Counted from the first letter of the stretch, positions 35,294 through 46,150 are shown. The stretch: DNA of 64,000 bases from Lutibacter sp. B1 (GCF_012524075.1 NZ_JAAZUI010000005.1:1-64000), one strand, 5' to 3'. Notes: generated by a model not told the origin, from the sequence alone. Numbers and translations are program-made.

Positions 35294-35300
35294 AAAAAAA

Positions 35301-35750
35301 TTATTGTAAAAGTTTTTTAACCATTGTAGAAATAGCTTTACCGTCAGCTTTACCCGCTAATTGTTTAGAAGCCATTCCCATAACTTTTCCCATATCTTTC
35401 ATAGAAGTAGCTCCTACACTACTTATAATTTCAGCAACAATTTTCTCTAACTCATCTTCGCTCATCTGTTCAGGTAAAAATTGTGCAATTATTTCAACTT
35501 GAGCTAATTCAGGTTCAGCTAAATCATCTCTGCCTTGTTCTTTGTAAACAGCTGCACTTTCTTTACGTTGCTTTACCAATTTTTGAAGAAGTTTTATTTC
35601 TTCATCTTCTGTTAATTCTTCTGAAGCACCACTTTTAGTTTGTGCTAATAATATTTCAGATTTTATTGCTCTTAATGATTCTAAAGCTACTTTATCTTTT
35701 AATTTCATAGCTTCTTTCATTTTTACCATTAACTTTTGCTGTAAACTCAT
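35301..35750 (-). CDS. GatB/YqeY domain protein
   Basis: 149 aa, all-helical. LRAIKSEILLAQT, LTEDEEIKLLQKLVKQRKESAAVYKEQGRDDLAEPE, AQFLPEQMSEDEL and MGKVMGMASKQLAGKADGKAIS are typical of the YqeY family, related to the tRNA-binding tail of the GatB amidotransferase. The molecular role is not established. It follows ftsZ on the same strand but is separated by a strong terminator. Confidence 0.9.
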   Translation of the reverse strand: MSLQQKLMVKMKEAMKLKDKVALESLRAIKSEILLAQTKSGASEELTEDEEIKLLQKLVKQRKESAAVYKEQGRDDLAEPELAQVEIIAQFLPEQMSEDELEKIVAEIISSVGATSMKDMGKVMGMASKQLAGKADGKAISTMVKKLLQ

Positions 35751-35786
35751 AGTATTAAATTTTGTATTGCGAAGATAAAAAAAAAG

Positions 35787-35826
35787 AACTCGAAAATCTT
35801 CTTAATTGGGCGAAGATTTTCGAGTT
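35787..35826 (-). terminator. Terminator closing the division gene cluster
   Basis: The stem aactcgaaaatcttc/gaagattttcgagtt (15 bp, loop of 10) lies 46 bp after ftsZ and is followed on the minus strand by a T-run. Confidence 0.85.
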
Positions 35827-35871
35827 AAAACTTAGAAAATTAATCTAAGGGAACCGTCTTTGGGCTACGTT

Positions 35872-37773
35872 TTAATCTACATTATCATGTAAAAATGAGT
35901 TATTTGATCTAAATTGAATGTCATCGTTGTCATCAATTTCAAGCGTTGTTCTTGATTGACTGATTTCTGATGAATGAGAAGTTTCATTTAACTCAACTCC
36001 CATCCTTTTATATGCCGGCTCTTTTTCAATTTCGTCAATATTTTTGTTTACTTTATTAATAAACTTATAATTGAAATTTTTCATTTTCTCACGTCTTTCA
36101 GATGCTCTTTTTTGCAATTCAGCAATTGTTAAATCTAATGGCGAAACTTCTTTATAATCTACCACTTCTTGTTCATTAACATCTATTACAGGTTTTGAAT
36201 GAAGTGTAATGTTTAATTCGTTATTAACTTCTTCTTCAATTGATGTTGTTTTTTTTGCTTTTGTTAAATTCTCTTCTAGTTTTGTATAATCTTCTAACGA
36301 GAAATAAACATCTTCTTTTACTTTTTTAATAGGCTCAATAACTTGATGATCTACAACTTCAATATTTTTTATAGTAGGGGTTGACTCTTTAACTTCATGT
36401 TCTTTTTTAGCTTCAGAGATTGGTAAATCAAATGTGAAAGAAATTTGATTTTCTTCTTCAACAACTTTTATTGGTTCTTCTTCTTTTTGATATGTTATTG
36501 GTGTAATTATAAACTCTTCTGCTTCTTCGTTTGCAATTTCATCATAAGTTACATCAATATTTTTGATAAATTCTGTTGTTGGAATAATATCAAATTCATC
36601 GTCAACTTCTTCTCCTAAATCAAATACAATTTTATCATCAACAGGTGGTGTTGGCACCTTAATAGGTTCATTCACTTCATTTACAGAAGGTTCAATTATG
36701 TTTTTTTCAGAGAAATCAAATGTAGCTTCTTGATCATCACCTAAAGTGTGAATTATTTTTTTTGCTTCAGTATTTGAAATTTCGTGCTGTTGATCTTTAT
36801 TAAAACCAGTAGCAATAACTGTAACTGAAATAGCTTCTCCTAATGATTCGTCTTCTCCAATACCCATTATAATATTTACATTGGATTTTGCTTGAGATTG
36901 AACGTAATCATTAATTTCTCCAATTTCATCAATTGTTATTTCTTCAGATCCTGAAACAATTAATAATAACACATTTTTAGCTCCTGTTATTTTATTATCA
37001 TTTAATAAAGGAGAATCTAAAGCTTTAGATATTGCTTCTTCCGATCTGTTTACACCAGATGCTGTTGCAGAACCCATAATGGCTGTACCACTATTTGAAA
37101 GCACCGTTTTAGCATCTTTTAAATCTATATTTTGTGTATAATGGTGTGTAATAACTTCGGCTATTCCACGAGCAGCTGTAGAAAGCACTTCATCAGCTTT
37201 TGAGAATCCTGCTTTAAACCCAAGATTTCCATAAACTTCTCTTAATTTATTATTATTAATTACCACCAAAGAATCTACATACTGACGTAGTTTATCAATT
37301 CCTTTTTGAGCTTGGTCATTACGCATTTTACCTTCAAAACTAAAAGGATTGGTAACAATACCTATTGTTAACAAATCTAACTCGCGTGCTACTTTTGCTA
37401 TAATAGGCGCAGCTCCAGTTCCTGTTCCACCACCCATACCAACAGTGATAAATACCATTTTTGAATTAGTAGAAAGCATATCTTTTATTTCTTGAATGCT
37501 TTCCATGGCAGCTTGCTCACCTACTTCAGGATTTGCGCCCGCTCCTAAACCTTCGGTTAATGAAACTCCCAGTTGAATTTTTGAAGGTACCGGACTATTT
37601 TGTAAAGCCTGAGCATCGGTATTACAAACTACAAAATCAACACCATTAATACCCTGTGAGTACATGTGATTAACGGCATTACTACCTCCTCCTCCAACTC
37701 CTATAACTTTTATAACGTTAGACTGATTTTTTGGTAAATCGAATGAAATGTTGTTAAAATCTAAACTGCTCAT
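35872..37773 (-). CDS. ftsZ: Cell division protein FtsZ with long C-terminal extension
   Basis: 633 aa against about 380 in E. coli. Residues ~1-325 form the tubulin-like GTPase: VGGGGSNAVNHM, VCNTDAQAL, GMGGGTGTGAAPIIA (GTP signature) and TNPFSFEGKMRNDQA. Residues ~326-600 are a low-complexity acidic linker rich in Glu, Lys and Val. The protein ends in IQFRSNNSFLHDNVD, probably the lineage form of the short tail that binds FtsA and other partners; the DIPAYLR-type tail is absent. FtsZ forms the division ring. Last gene of the dcw cluster, 36 bp after ftsA. Confidence 0.97.
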   Translation of the reverse strand: MSSLDFNNISFDLPKNQSNVIKVIGVGGGGSNAVNHMYSQGINGVDFVVCNTDAQALQNSPVPSKIQLGVSLTEGLGAGANPEVGEQAAMESIQEIKDMLSTNSKMVFITVGMGGGTGTGAAPIIAKVARELDLLTIGIVTNPFSFEGKMRNDQAQKGIDKLRQYVDSLVVINNNKLREVYGNLGFKAGFSKADEVLSTAARGIAEVITHHYTQNIDLKDAKTVLSNSGTAIMGSATASGVNRSEEAISKALDSPLLNDNKITGAKNVLLLIVSGSEEITIDEIGEINDYVQSQAKSNVNIIMGIGEDESLGEAISVTVIATGFNKDQQHEISNTEAKKIIHTLGDDQEATFDFSEKNIIEPSVNEVNEPIKVPTPPVDDKIVFDLGEEVDDEFDIIPTTEFIKNIDVTYDEIANEEAEEFIITPITYQKEEEPIKVVEEENQISFTFDLPISEAKKEHEVKESTPTIKNIEVVDHQVIEPIKKVKEDVYFSLEDYTKLEENLTKAKKTTSIEEEVNNELNITLHSKPVIDVNEQEVVDYKEVSPLDLTIAELQKRASERREKMKNFNYKFINKVNKNIDEIEKEPAYKRMGVELNETSHSSEISQSRTTLEIDDNDDIQFRSNNSFLHDNVD

Positions 37774-37809
37774 AATATAAATTTATTGGTATTTTCTAAT
37801 TCTTGTAAT

Positions 37810-39138
37810 TTATTCTGCATTATCTAAAAAGTCTCTCAATTTTTCTCCCCATCTTTCTATAAATGACTTTTTAATTTTTTTAGGTTCAATAATTTTTTCT
37901 TCTTCTTTTTCTGAACCACTAACTTCTTTATCTTTTTTAAGTTTTTGCTCTTCTGCAATTTTATTCTTTTGTTTTTGAACTTTATTAAGTCCGTTCATTA
38001 ACAGTCCAACTGCTGTTGCGTATTGTGGACTTGATAAACTTTCATCAGAATCACCTGCTAAATTTTCGTTTGGATAACCTATTCTGGTATCCATCCCAGT
38101 AATATATTCTACTAACTGTTTTAAATGTTTTAATTGAGCTCCACCACCTGTTAAAACAATACCTGCAATTAATTTTTTCTTAGGCTCTTCGTGTCCGTAA
38201 TTTTTTATTTCAGAAAAAACCTGTTCAATAATTTCAACCACTCTTGCATGGATTATTTTTGAAAGATTTTTTAAAGTAATTTCTTTCGGATCTCTTCCTC
38301 GCAATCCCGGAATTGAGACAATTTCATTGTCTTTATTTTCTCCTGGCCAAGCAGACCCGAATTTGGTTTTTAATAATTCTGCTTGCTTTTCAATTATAGA
38401 ACATCCTTCTTTAATGTCTTCAGTAATAACATTTCCACCAAAAGGAATTACCGCTGTATGACGAATGATTCCATTTTTGAAAATAGCTAAATCTGTTGTT
38501 CCTCCTCCTATATCAATCAAAGCAACACCTGCTTCTTTTTCTTCATTACTTAATACCGCTTCTGCTGATGCTAAAGGTTCTAATGTGATTCCTGCTAAAT
38601 CTAATCCGGCGCTTTTTATACAGCGTCCTATGTTTCTAATAGATGATACTTGCCCAACAACAACATGAAAATTTGCTTCCAATCTTCCTCCATACATTCC
38701 AACTGGTTCAGTAATTTCTGCTTGTCCATCAACTTTAAATTCTTGTGGCAGCACATGTATAATTTCTTCACCAGGCAACATTACCAATTTATATACTTGT
38801 TTTTCAAGTTTATCCAAATCATCATCACTAATAACTTCTTCAGAATTTGGCCGTGTTATATAATCGCTATGCTGTAAACTTCTGATATGTTGACCAGCAA
38901 TACCTACAACAGCTTTGTTAATTTTAATGCCTGAAACAGCAATTGCTTCATCTACAGCCATTTGAATAGACTGTATTGTTTGGGTAATATTATTAACTAC
39001 ACCTCTATGTACACCTAAACTTTTGGCTTTACCAATACCTAGTAACTCAATCTTTCCGTATTCATTTCTACGACCAATCATAGCAACAATTTTAGTTGTT
39101 CCTATATCTAATCCTACTGAAATATCATCGTGTTCCAT
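37810..39138 (-). CDS. ftsA: Cell division protein FtsA
   Basis: 442 aa actin-like protein. SVGLDIGTTKIVAMIGR (phosphate-1), the SHS2/1C insertion, VALIDIGGGTTDLAIF (phosphate-2) and AGIVLTGGGAQLKHL are visible. The end KSFIERWGEKLRDFLDNAE is an amphipathic helix that should anchor FtsA, and through it FtsZ, to the membrane. A charged segment (residues ~385-420, Lys/Glu-rich) precedes it. It begins 3 bp after ftsQ. Confidence 0.96.
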   Translation of the reverse strand: MEHDDISVGLDIGTTKIVAMIGRRNEYGKIELLGIGKAKSLGVHRGVVNNITQTIQSIQMAVDEAIAVSGIKINKAVVGIAGQHIRSLQHSDYITRPNSEEVISDDDLDKLEKQVYKLVMLPGEEIIHVLPQEFKVDGQAEITEPVGMYGGRLEANFHVVVGQVSSIRNIGRCIKSAGLDLAGITLEPLASAEAVLSNEEKEAGVALIDIGGGTTDLAIFKNGIIRHTAVIPFGGNVITEDIKEGCSIIEKQAELLKTKFGSAWPGENKDNEIVSIPGLRGRDPKEITLKNLSKIIHARVVEIIEQVFSEIKNYGHEEPKKKLIAGIVLTGGGAQLKHLKQLVEYITGMDTRIGYPNENLAGDSDESLSSPQYATAVGLLMNGLNKVQKQKNKIAEEQKLKKDKEVSGSEKEEEKIIEPKKIKKSFIERWGEKLRDFLDNAE

Positions 39139-39141
39139 ATT

Positions 39142-39867
39142 CTACTTTTTTGTACACACAACCTGATTGTTGTATTTTAAATTTATTGTTGTGTAATTAT
39201 CAATTGTATTATCAGCCAACGTTTTATTAAAAAACGATTTTAAATTCTCGAATTTTTGTTTCAAATCCTCAATTTTACCAATCAAAATTATTTGTCCACC
39301 TATGCGAGTCATCAAAACAAATTCATTATTCTGCATTTTTTGAACGCCAATTATTTGTTTTTTTAAAAATTCATCGCTCAAAATTGTTGAAGCAAGCTGA
39401 TATATTTTTTTACTATCTTCTTCTTTTATATTACCACTAACCAACAAAGTTCTAGCCGAATGATTTGATGACAAAGGCATTACTTTTGCCTGTCTATCAA
39501 TGTAATAGCTACTACTATTTGTTGTAATTCTTGCAATAGGCGTTCGTTGCTTTATTTTGGTTTTTAACAAACCGTCAACTGTTAAATAAACAGATGCATC
39601 TTCAACCATTGGATGTGCCAGTACTTTCGCCTCAAATTTTTGTAAATCTATAACAGATTTTGCTTGATTTTTAACCGTTTTTCCATTTTGTATTAACAAT
39701 TTATTAACCATATCATAATTCATAAAAAGGTTATCTCCTTTTTCAAATTCAATAGATATATCGTGTACTTTTTGAGTGCTGTTCTTCTTATGAGAAAACC
39801 CATATAAAAACACTACCAAAGCAGCTAAAAACAAACCTTTTATGTAATTCCAGTTAATTTTCAACAC
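39142..39867 (-). CDS. ftsQ: Cell division protein FtsQ
   Basis: 241 aa, bitopic: short cytoplasmic start, membrane helix at about residues 9-25 (GLFLAALVVFLYGFS), then a POTRA-like and a beta domain (FEKGDNLFMNYDMVNKLL, VEDASVYLTVDGLLKTKIKQRTPIARI). It links cytosolic ring proteins to the septal synthases. Position between murC and ftsA supports the call; sequence conservation in this family is low. Overlaps murC by 14 bp. Confidence 0.88.
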   Translation of the reverse strand: MLKINWNYIKGLFLAALVVFLYGFSHKKNSTQKVHDISIEFEKGDNLFMNYDMVNKLLIQNGKTVKNQAKSVIDLQKFEAKVLAHPMVEDASVYLTVDGLLKTKIKQRTPIARITTNSSSYYIDRQAKVMPLSSNHSARTLLVSGNIKEEDSKKIYQLASTILSDEFLKKQIIGVQKMQNNEFVLMTRIGGQIILIGKIEDLKQKFENLKSFFNKTLADNTIDNYTTINLKYNNQVVCTKK

Positions 39868-41200
39868 TCAATTTATTTTTAATTACATCAACCAATTCTC
39901 CTATATCTCCTGCGCCAATCATAACAATAATTTCGGCAGTAGATTTTATACTTTTTTCAACCAATTCTTGTTTGGTTAAAATGCGTTTATTTTTTAAACT
40001 TATTTTACTCAATAACCAACTTGAAGTAACTCCTTCAATTGGTAATTCTCTGGCCGGATAAATATCTAGTAATATAAGCTCATCAAATCGAGATAAACTA
40101 CTTGCAAAATCATCAGCAAAATCTCTTGTTCTACTGTATAAATGCGGTTGAAAAATACCCATAACCTTTTTAGTTGGATACATTTCTCTAACTGAATCTA
40201 TTACTGCATTTATTTCTGTTGGGTGATGTGCATAATCATCAATTAACACTAAATTTTCGGTTTTAATTTTATAAGAAAATCGTCGGTTAATTCCTTTAAA
40301 TGTTAGTAAAGCTTTAGCAATGGCTTTGAGTGATATTCCAAAACTATTCGCCATTGCCAAAGCTGCCACCGTATTTAGCACATTATGTTTTCCCGGTAAA
40401 TTAATTTGTATGTTTTTAATAAACTCAGTTGGAGTTTGTACATCAAAAAAATAAACACCGTTTTCAATTCTTATATTTTTAGCATCAAAATCTGCATTTT
40501 CGTTCAACCCAAAGGTTTTAGCTTCAATTGGCAAACCCTTTTTTACTATTAAAGTTTCTGATACTTTATTGGCAAATTCTATAAACGATTTGTGTAATTC
40601 AACAGGTTCACCATAAATATCTAAATGATCGGCATCCATTGAAGTTATGCAAGCAATATTTGGTGAAAGTTTTAAGAAAGATCTATCAAATTCATCGGCT
40701 TCAACAACTGTTATTTCATTCCCTCCTAATATTAAATTTGAATTGTAATTTTCTGAAATTCCACCTAAAAAAGCTGTTACATCAACACCGCTTTCTTTTA
40801 AAATATGACCTAAAATTGTTGAAGTTGTTGTTTTACCATGTGTACCGGCTACAGCTAAACATGTAGAGTTTTTGGTAATTTCACCTAAAATATCAGATCG
40901 TTTTAAAACTGTAAAATCATTTTCTAAAAAATAGTTGAATTCAGAATGATTTTTAGGAATTGCCGGCGTATAAACTACTATGGTATTTTGTTTATTTTTA
41001 AAAGTTTCATCAACTAAATCAACAGAATCTTTAAAATGAATTTTAATTCCCAATTCTTGAAGAGATTTAGTTATAGTAGTTGAAACTTTATCGTAACCAG
41101 CCACGTTTTTTCCATTGCTTTTAAAATATTTTGCAATAGAACTCATACCGATTCCACCGATACCAATAAAATAGACGTTATGTATATTCTCTAAATTCAA
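39854..41200 (-). CDS. murC: UDP-N-acetylmuramate--L-alanine ligase
   Basis: 448 aa Mur ligase. N-terminal Rossmann motif VYFIGIGGIGMSSIAKYF, ATP loop AVAGTHGKTTTSTILG, DEFDRSF and the C-terminal LIDDYAHHPTEINAVI. It adds L-Ala to UDP-MurNAc, the first peptide step of the wall precursor. It follows murG by 1 bp and overlaps ftsQ. Confidence 0.97.
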   Translation of the reverse strand: MNLENIHNVYFIGIGGIGMSSIAKYFKSNGKNVAGYDKVSTTITKSLQELGIKIHFKDSVDLVDETFKNKQNTIVVYTPAIPKNHSEFNYFLENDFTVLKRSDILGEITKNSTCLAVAGTHGKTTTSTILGHILKESGVDVTAFLGGISENYNSNLILGGNEITVVEADEFDRSFLKLSPNIACITSMDADHLDIYGEPVELHKSFIEFANKVSETLIVKKGLPIEAKTFGLNENADFDAKNIRIENGVYFFDVQTPTEFIKNIQINLPGKHNVLNTVAALAMANSFGISLKAIAKALLTFKGINRRFSYKIKTENLVLIDDYAHHPTEINAVIDSVREMYPTKKVMGIFQPHLYSRTRDFADDFASSLSRFDELILLDIYPARELPIEGVTSSWLLSKISLKNKRILTKQELVEKSIKSTAEIIVMIGAGDIGELVDVIKNKLSVEN

Positions 41201-41201
41201 A

Positions 41202-42296
41202 TTAACCTTTTAATATATTTTCTATTTCTCTTACTATATTTTTAGTTGCATTAGGTAATGCCAGTTTTTTTATATTTTCACTTAATTTTTGTTGTAAATT
41301 TTCATTGTTAATTAACTCTTTAAACATGATGTGAAACATGTTTAACTCGGTTTCTTTTAATAACAAAGCAGCGTTATTGTTTACAACTGCCAATGCATTT
41401 TTTGTTTGATGATCTTCAGCTACATTTGGAGATGGAATAAAAATTACCGGTTTACCAACTATACACAATTCTGAAATTGATCCTGCACCTGCTCTGCTAA
41501 TTATAAAATCGGCCGCAGCATAAGTCAAGTCCATTTTATTTAAAAATGCGTGTGTTTGAACACCTTCTAACTCGTCGTATTTTTTAAATTCATTGTAATA
41601 CAACTTTCCTGTTTGCCAAATTACCTGTACATTATTAGAAACAATAAATTCTATATTTTTTTCAATTAAATTATTAATGGCTCTTGCACCTAAACTTCCT
41701 CCAATAACCACCAATGTTTTTTTATGTTTATCAAGCTTAAAAAAATCTAATGCTTCTTTTCTTTTTCCATCAATATTCAATAAATCCTGACGTACAGGAT
41801 TTCCTGTTTTAATAATTTTTTCAGAAGGAAAAAAGCGTTCCAAACCATCGTACGCCACACAAATTTTATCGGCTTTTTTTGCCAATAATTTATTAGTAAT
41901 ACCAGGAAACGAATTTTGTTCCTGAATTAAAGTTTTTATTCCTTTTAAATTCGCCGCATATAAAGTTGGACCACTTGCAAACCCCCCAGTTCCAATCACT
42001 ACACTAGGCTTAAATTTCTTTATAATTTTAAAAGCATTCCACAAACTACTCACTAGTTTAAAAGGAAATGCCAAATTATTCAATGTTACTTTTCGTTGAA
42101 TTCCCGATATCCATAATCCTTCTATTTTGTAACCTTCTTGAGGTATTTTTTCCATTTCCATTTTATCCTTGGCCCCTACAAATAAAAAGTTAGCTTCAGG
42201 ATATTTTGCCTTCAATTCATTTGCTATTGAAACAGCCGGATAAATATGCCCTCCTGTTCCACCGCCACTTAATATTATGTTAACCAATTGCTTCAT
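41202..42296 (-). CDS. murG: UDP-N-acetylglucosamine--MurNAc-pentapeptide transferase
   Basis: 364 aa GT28 glycosyltransferase that turns lipid I into lipid II on the inner face of the membrane. [21 protein letters not shown] (acceptor loop), [57 protein letters not shown] and [12 protein letters not shown] are present. It overlaps ftsW by 17 bp. Confidence 0.97.
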   Translation of the reverse strand: MKQLVNIILSGGGTGGHIYPAVSIANELKAKYPEANFLFVGAKDKMEMEKIPQEGYKIEGLWISGIQRKVTLNNLAFPFKLVSSLWNAFKIIKKFKPSVVIGTGGFASGPTLYAANLKGIKTLIQEQNSFPGITNKLLAKKADKICVAYDGLERFFPSEKIIKTGNPVRQDLLNIDGKRKEALDFFKLDKHKKTLVVIGGSLGARAINNLIEKNIEFIVSNNVQVIWQTGKLYYNEFKKYDELEGVQTHAFLNKMDLTYAAADFIISRAGAGSISELCIVGKPVIFIPSPNVAEDHQTKNALAVVNNNAALLLKETELNMFHIMFKELINNENLQQKLSENIKKLALPNATKNIVREIENILKG

Positions 42297-43470
42297 GTAA
42301 AATATCTAAAGGGTTTTCTTCATTTTCAACAGCAATAACTTTTTCTTTATTTGCTGTTACACTTAAAATTATTCCAATAGCAAAACATGTCATCCAAATA
42401 GATGTTCCACCACTACTAACTAAAGGCAATGTTTGACCGGTTACAGGAAATAAATTAACGGCTACCGCCATATTTATTATTGCTTGAAAAATAATAGGTA
42501 AACCAACTCCAATTATTAACAATGCAGCAAAAACACTGGTTGCTTTTTTGGTAGCAATAATCATTCTAAAAAGCAAAAACAAGTAGGCTAAAATCACAAT
42601 AAGTGCACCCAACAAACCATACTCTTCAACTATAATTGCAAAAATAAAATCAGATGATGATTGTGGTAAAAAATTCTTTTGAACACTTTTACCCGGACCT
42701 CTACCTTTTAATCCTCCGCTGGCTATAGCAATTTTGGCTTTTTCTACCTGATAACCTTCTTCTCCATTTTTATCAGAAAAATTTTCTACCCTGCTTATCC
42801 AAGTATCAACTCTATTTGGCATAACATTAGGAAATGCTTTGGCTGTAAGCACAAATAGAGTTAATACCAGTACACCTATCCCCACAACAGATGCTATATA
42901 TTTAAAAGGATAACCTCCTATGTAGGCTACCAATAATATCATTAAAAAAATAATGGCTGTAGTTGAAAAGTTTGCCGGTAAAATTAACATCAAAGTAATA
43001 GCAACCGGAACCCATAATTGCAATACGCTTTCTTTAAATGTAATTTTGTTTTCTTTGTTTCGTGCTAAATAACGAGCAACATATACCATTAAAACAACAT
43101 TTGCCAATGTTGATGTTTGAAAACCAACACCAATAAACGGAATTTGAATCCAACGACTTGCATTTGCACCACCTATAGTTGTACCTTTTGTAAGTGTATA
43201 AATAAGTAAAACTATAACTAAAGGCAGCATTAATACTGAACCTCCACTAAAATATCTATACGGAATTTTATGTACTCCGTAAATAATTAAAAACCCAAAA
43301 AATAATAAAACAACATGCTTTAATAAATGATATGTAGGTGTACCATTATTGGATACATAAACCAAATTGGTACTTGCGCTATACACAGGCATAAAAGACA
43401 ATACAGCCAAAAAAACTACTATTGCCCATATAGCGCGATCTCCTTCTAATTTATTAAGAATGTTTTTCAC
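42280..43470 (-). CDS. ftsW: Septal SEDS glycosyltransferase FtsW
   Basis: 396 aa with about ten membrane helices. SEDS marks: [41 protein letters not shown], the extracytoplasmic loop with [34 protein letters not shown], and [10 protein letters not shown]. FtsW polymerises glycan at the septum with FtsI. Position between murD and murG distinguishes it from RodA. Confidence 0.95.
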   Translation of the reverse strand: MKNILNKLEGDRAIWAIVVFLAVLSFMPVYSASTNLVYVSNNGTPTYHLLKHVVLLFFGFLIIYGVHKIPYRYFSGGSVLMLPLVIVLLIYTLTKGTTIGGANASRWIQIPFIGVGFQTSTLANVVLMVYVARYLARNKENKITFKESVLQLWVPVAITLMLILPANFSTTAIIFLMILLVAYIGGYPFKYIASVVGIGVLVLTLFVLTAKAFPNVMPNRVDTWISRVENFSDKNGEEGYQVEKAKIAIASGGLKGRGPGKSVQKNFLPQSSSDFIFAIIVEEYGLLGALIVILAYLFLLFRMIIATKKATSVFAALLIIGVGLPIIFQAIINMAVAVNLFPVTGQTLPLVSSGGTSIWMTCFAIGIILSVTANKEKVIAVENEENPLDILHEAIG

Positions 43471-43481
43471 TTAACTAAATA

Positions 43482-44870
43482 TTATAATTCTCTAACTGCT
43501 TGTTTAAATTGATTCCCTCTATCTTCATAATTTTCAAACAGATCAAAACTTGCACATGCCGGAGATAACAACACTGTATCCCCTTTTTCTGCAATTTTAT
43601 AGGCTACTTTAACCGCTTCTTCTGCACCTGCAGTTTCCACAATTAAATCAACCACATTCGAAAATGTTTGTACTATTTTTTGATTGTCTATTCCTAAACA
43701 AATAATTGCTTTTACTTTTTCTCTAACCAATGGCATTAAATCCATATAATCATTACCCTTATCAACACCACCAACAATCCAAACAGTTGGAGTCTGCATA
43801 CTTTCTAAAGCATAAAATGTTGCATTTACATTTGTTGCTTTAGAATCGTTAATATATTGTACTCCATTAATTTTTAAAACAGATTCAAGCCTATGTTCGG
43901 CACCTTCAAAATCTTCAAGACTTTCTCTTATCGTGTCTTTTCTAACTTTTAACAATGTAGCTGCCATAGTAGCTGCCATTGCATTTTTTGTGTTGTGTTT
44001 TCCTTTTAATGTTAAAGTTGACTTACTCATTATTATTTTTTCGGTTTTATATTTTATTATTATTTTGTTGTCTTTTAAATAAGCTCCTTGTTCCAACTTT
44101 CTTTCTATTGAAAAAGGCAATAAAGTTGCTTTTACTTTATTGTTGTTTAGCCAATTTAAAATCTCCTTATCATCAGCATCATAAATCAAAAAATCATTTT
44201 CTGTCTGATTTTTTGTTATTCTGAACTTTGATTCAACATAATTTTCAAGTTTATAGCTATATCTGTCCAAATGATCAGGTGTTATATTGGTTATAATAGC
44301 AATATGAGGCGCAAAATCTACAATTCCATCTAATTGGAAACTACTTAGCTCCAACACATGAATATCAAAATTGTTTTCTGCAACTTGTTGAGCAAAACTG
44401 CTCCCAATATTACCTCCCATTCCAACATTTAACCCTGCTTTTTTCAAAATGTGATTTACCAACATTGTTGTAGTTGTTTTACCGTTTGAACCGGTAACTC
44501 CAACTATAACTCCATTAGTAAATTTTGAAGCAAACTCTATTTCTGAAATAACAGGAATACCACTCTCTTTTAGTTGTTGTACAATTGGAACACTATCGGG
44601 TATTCCGGGACTTTTCATTACAACATCAGCATCAAAAATTTCAGATTCGGTATGCTTTTCTTCCTCAAAAATTATATTGTTATTTAAAAGAACTTCTTTA
44701 TATCTATTTTTAATTATCCCCTTATCAGAAACAAAAACATTGTATCCTTTTTGCTTTGCCAGAATAGCTGTACCCACTCCGCTTTCTCCCGCTCCAAGAA
44801 TTGCTAAAAGCCTCCTATCTCTCCCTAAAGGGAATTCATCACTTTTACTATTTACTGCATTTTTATTCAT
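43482..44870 (-). CDS. murD: UDP-N-acetylmuramoylalanine--D-glutamate ligase with extra N-terminal residues
   Basis: 462 aa. The Mur ligase begins at RRLLAILGAGESGVGTAILAKQKG; ATP loop VGVTGSNGKTTTTMLVNH; DHLDRYSY and YINDSKATNVNATFYAL. It adds D-Glu to UDP-MurNAc-Ala. Before the usual start there are about 18-19 additional residues (MNKNAVNSKSDEFPLGRD). No start codon is available closer to the conserved part, and a stop lies in frame just upstream of the ATG at 44870, so the extension must be translated. The DNA encoding it carries small palindromes of the intergenic-repeat type. Confidence 0.94.
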   Translation of the reverse strand: MNKNAVNSKSDEFPLGRDRRLLAILGAGESGVGTAILAKQKGYNVFVSDKGIIKNRYKEVLLNNNIIFEEEKHTESEIFDADVVMKSPGIPDSVPIVQQLKESGIPVISEIEFASKFTNGVIVGVTGSNGKTTTTMLVNHILKKAGLNVGMGGNIGSSFAQQVAENNFDIHVLELSSFQLDGIVDFAPHIAIITNITPDHLDRYSYKLENYVESKFRITKNQTENDFLIYDADDKEILNWLNNNKVKATLLPFSIERKLEQGAYLKDNKIIIKYKTEKIIMSKSTLTLKGKHNTKNAMAATMAATLLKVRKDTIRESLEDFEGAEHRLESVLKINGVQYINDSKATNVNATFYALESMQTPTVWIVGGVDKGNDYMDLMPLVREKVKAIICLGIDNQKIVQTFSNVVDLIVETAGAEEAVKVAYKIAEKGDTVLLSPACASFDLFENYEDRGNQFKQAVREL

Positions 44871-44912
44871 TATATATTCATTATCCTGCTTCCTTTGGAA
44901 AGGAATAAAAGG
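44824..44912. repeat. Short palindromic intergenic-type repeat at the murD 5' end
   Basis: On the minus strand two small palindromic motifs, TTCCTTT-cc-AAAGGAA (between mraY and murD) and CCCT-tt-AGGG (inside the first codons of murD), flank an AT-rich core of about 50 bp. This arrangement resembles the mobile-type palindromic repeats common between flavobacterial genes. Origin by insertion is inference. Confidence 0.4.
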
Positions 44913-44919
44913 ATGGGCA

Positions 44920-46146
44920 TTATCGCAACTTTAATGTTACAATTGTTAAAACTGCCAACATTATACCTACAATCCAAAATCGTGTTACTATTTTACTTTC
45001 ATGATAACCTGATTTTTGATAATGATGATGTAGTGGTGACATCTTAAATATCCTTCTTCCTTCGCCGTATTTCTTTTTGGTATATTTGAAAAAACTAACC
45101 TGAAGAATTACCGATAGGTTTTCTACTACAAAAACTCCTGCTAAAATTGGAATAAGTAATTCCTTACGTACTGCAATTGCTAAAACAGCTATAATACCTC
45201 CAATAGTTAAACTTCCTGTATCTCCCATAAACACTTGTGCCGGATATGTATTATACCATAAAAACCCAACCAGACCACCCACAAAAGCAGCTATAAAAAC
45301 AGTCATTTCTCCAGAATTAGGTATGTACATAACATCTAAATAATTGGCAAAAATAATGTTACCGGAAATCCACGTAAAAACTCCTAAGGTAAGTACCATA
45401 ATTGCCGAAGAGCCCGCAGCCAATCCGTCTATTCCATCAGTTAAATTAGCACCGTTTGATACTGCTGTTATTATAAATATTACAATTGGTATAAAAATTA
45501 TCCAAGCATATTTTCTATATCCTTCACCTAAAAAATCTAATGCTGCTGCATATTCTAATTCGTTATTTTTTAAGAAAGGGATTGTTGTTTTAGTAGATTT
45601 TTTTGCATCGGAAAACAATACCGTTTTACCATTTTCAGAAACTATATGCACTCCTTGTGGTAATTTCTCTTTCATAGTTACATTAGGATGAAAATAAAGC
45701 ATAGCTCCAACAAAAATTCCTAAAGTAATTTGGCCTAATATTTTAAATCTTCCTTTTAAACCTTCTTTATCTTTTTTAAATATTTTTATATAATCATCTA
45801 TAAAACCAATAGTACCCATCCAAATAGTGGTAACAATCAGAATTACTATGTACACATTGTCAACTTGTGCAAATAACAATACCGGAATTAATGTTGCTAA
45901 AATTATAATAACACCTCCCATTGTTGGAGTTCCTGCTTTTTCTATTTGTCCAACCAGTCCTAAATCTCTTACAGACTCACCTACTTGCAATCGTTGTAAA
46001 TAATTGATAATTCTTTTCCCATAAATTGTTGAAATCAATAACGAGAACAAAAAAGCCATTGCTGAACGGAACGTTATAAATTGAAATAAACCTGCTCCGG
46101 CCAAATTGTAATGCTTGTCTAAATAATCGAATAAATAATATAACAT
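44920..46146 (-). CDS. mraY: Phospho-N-acetylmuramoyl-pentapeptide transferase
   Basis: 408 aa polytopic enzyme that makes lipid [49 protein letters not shown] (Asp motif), [25 protein letters not shown] and [12 protein letters not shown] are diagnostic. A periplasmic loop of about 50 residues (around 150-200) makes it longer than the 360 aa E. coli enzyme. It follows murE by 4 bp. Confidence 0.97.
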   Translation of the reverse strand: MLYYLFDYLDKHYNLAGAGLFQFITFRSAMAFLFSLLISTIYGKRIINYLQRLQVGESVRDLGLVGQIEKAGTPTMGGVIIILATLIPVLLFAQVDNVYIVILIVTTIWMGTIGFIDDYIKIFKKDKEGLKGRFKILGQITLGIFVGAMLYFHPNVTMKEKLPQGVHIVSENGKTVLFSDAKKSTKTTIPFLKNNELEYAAALDFLGEGYRKYAWIIFIPIVIFIITAVSNGANLTDGIDGLAAGSSAIMVLTLGVFTWISGNIIFANYLDVMYIPNSGEMTVFIAAFVGGLVGFLWYNTYPAQVFMGDTGSLTIGGIIAVLAIAVRKELLIPILAGVFVVENLSVILQVSFFKYTKKKYGEGRRIFKMSPLHHHYQKSGYHESKIVTRFWIVGIMLAVLTIVTLKLR

Positions 46147-46150
46147 TGTA

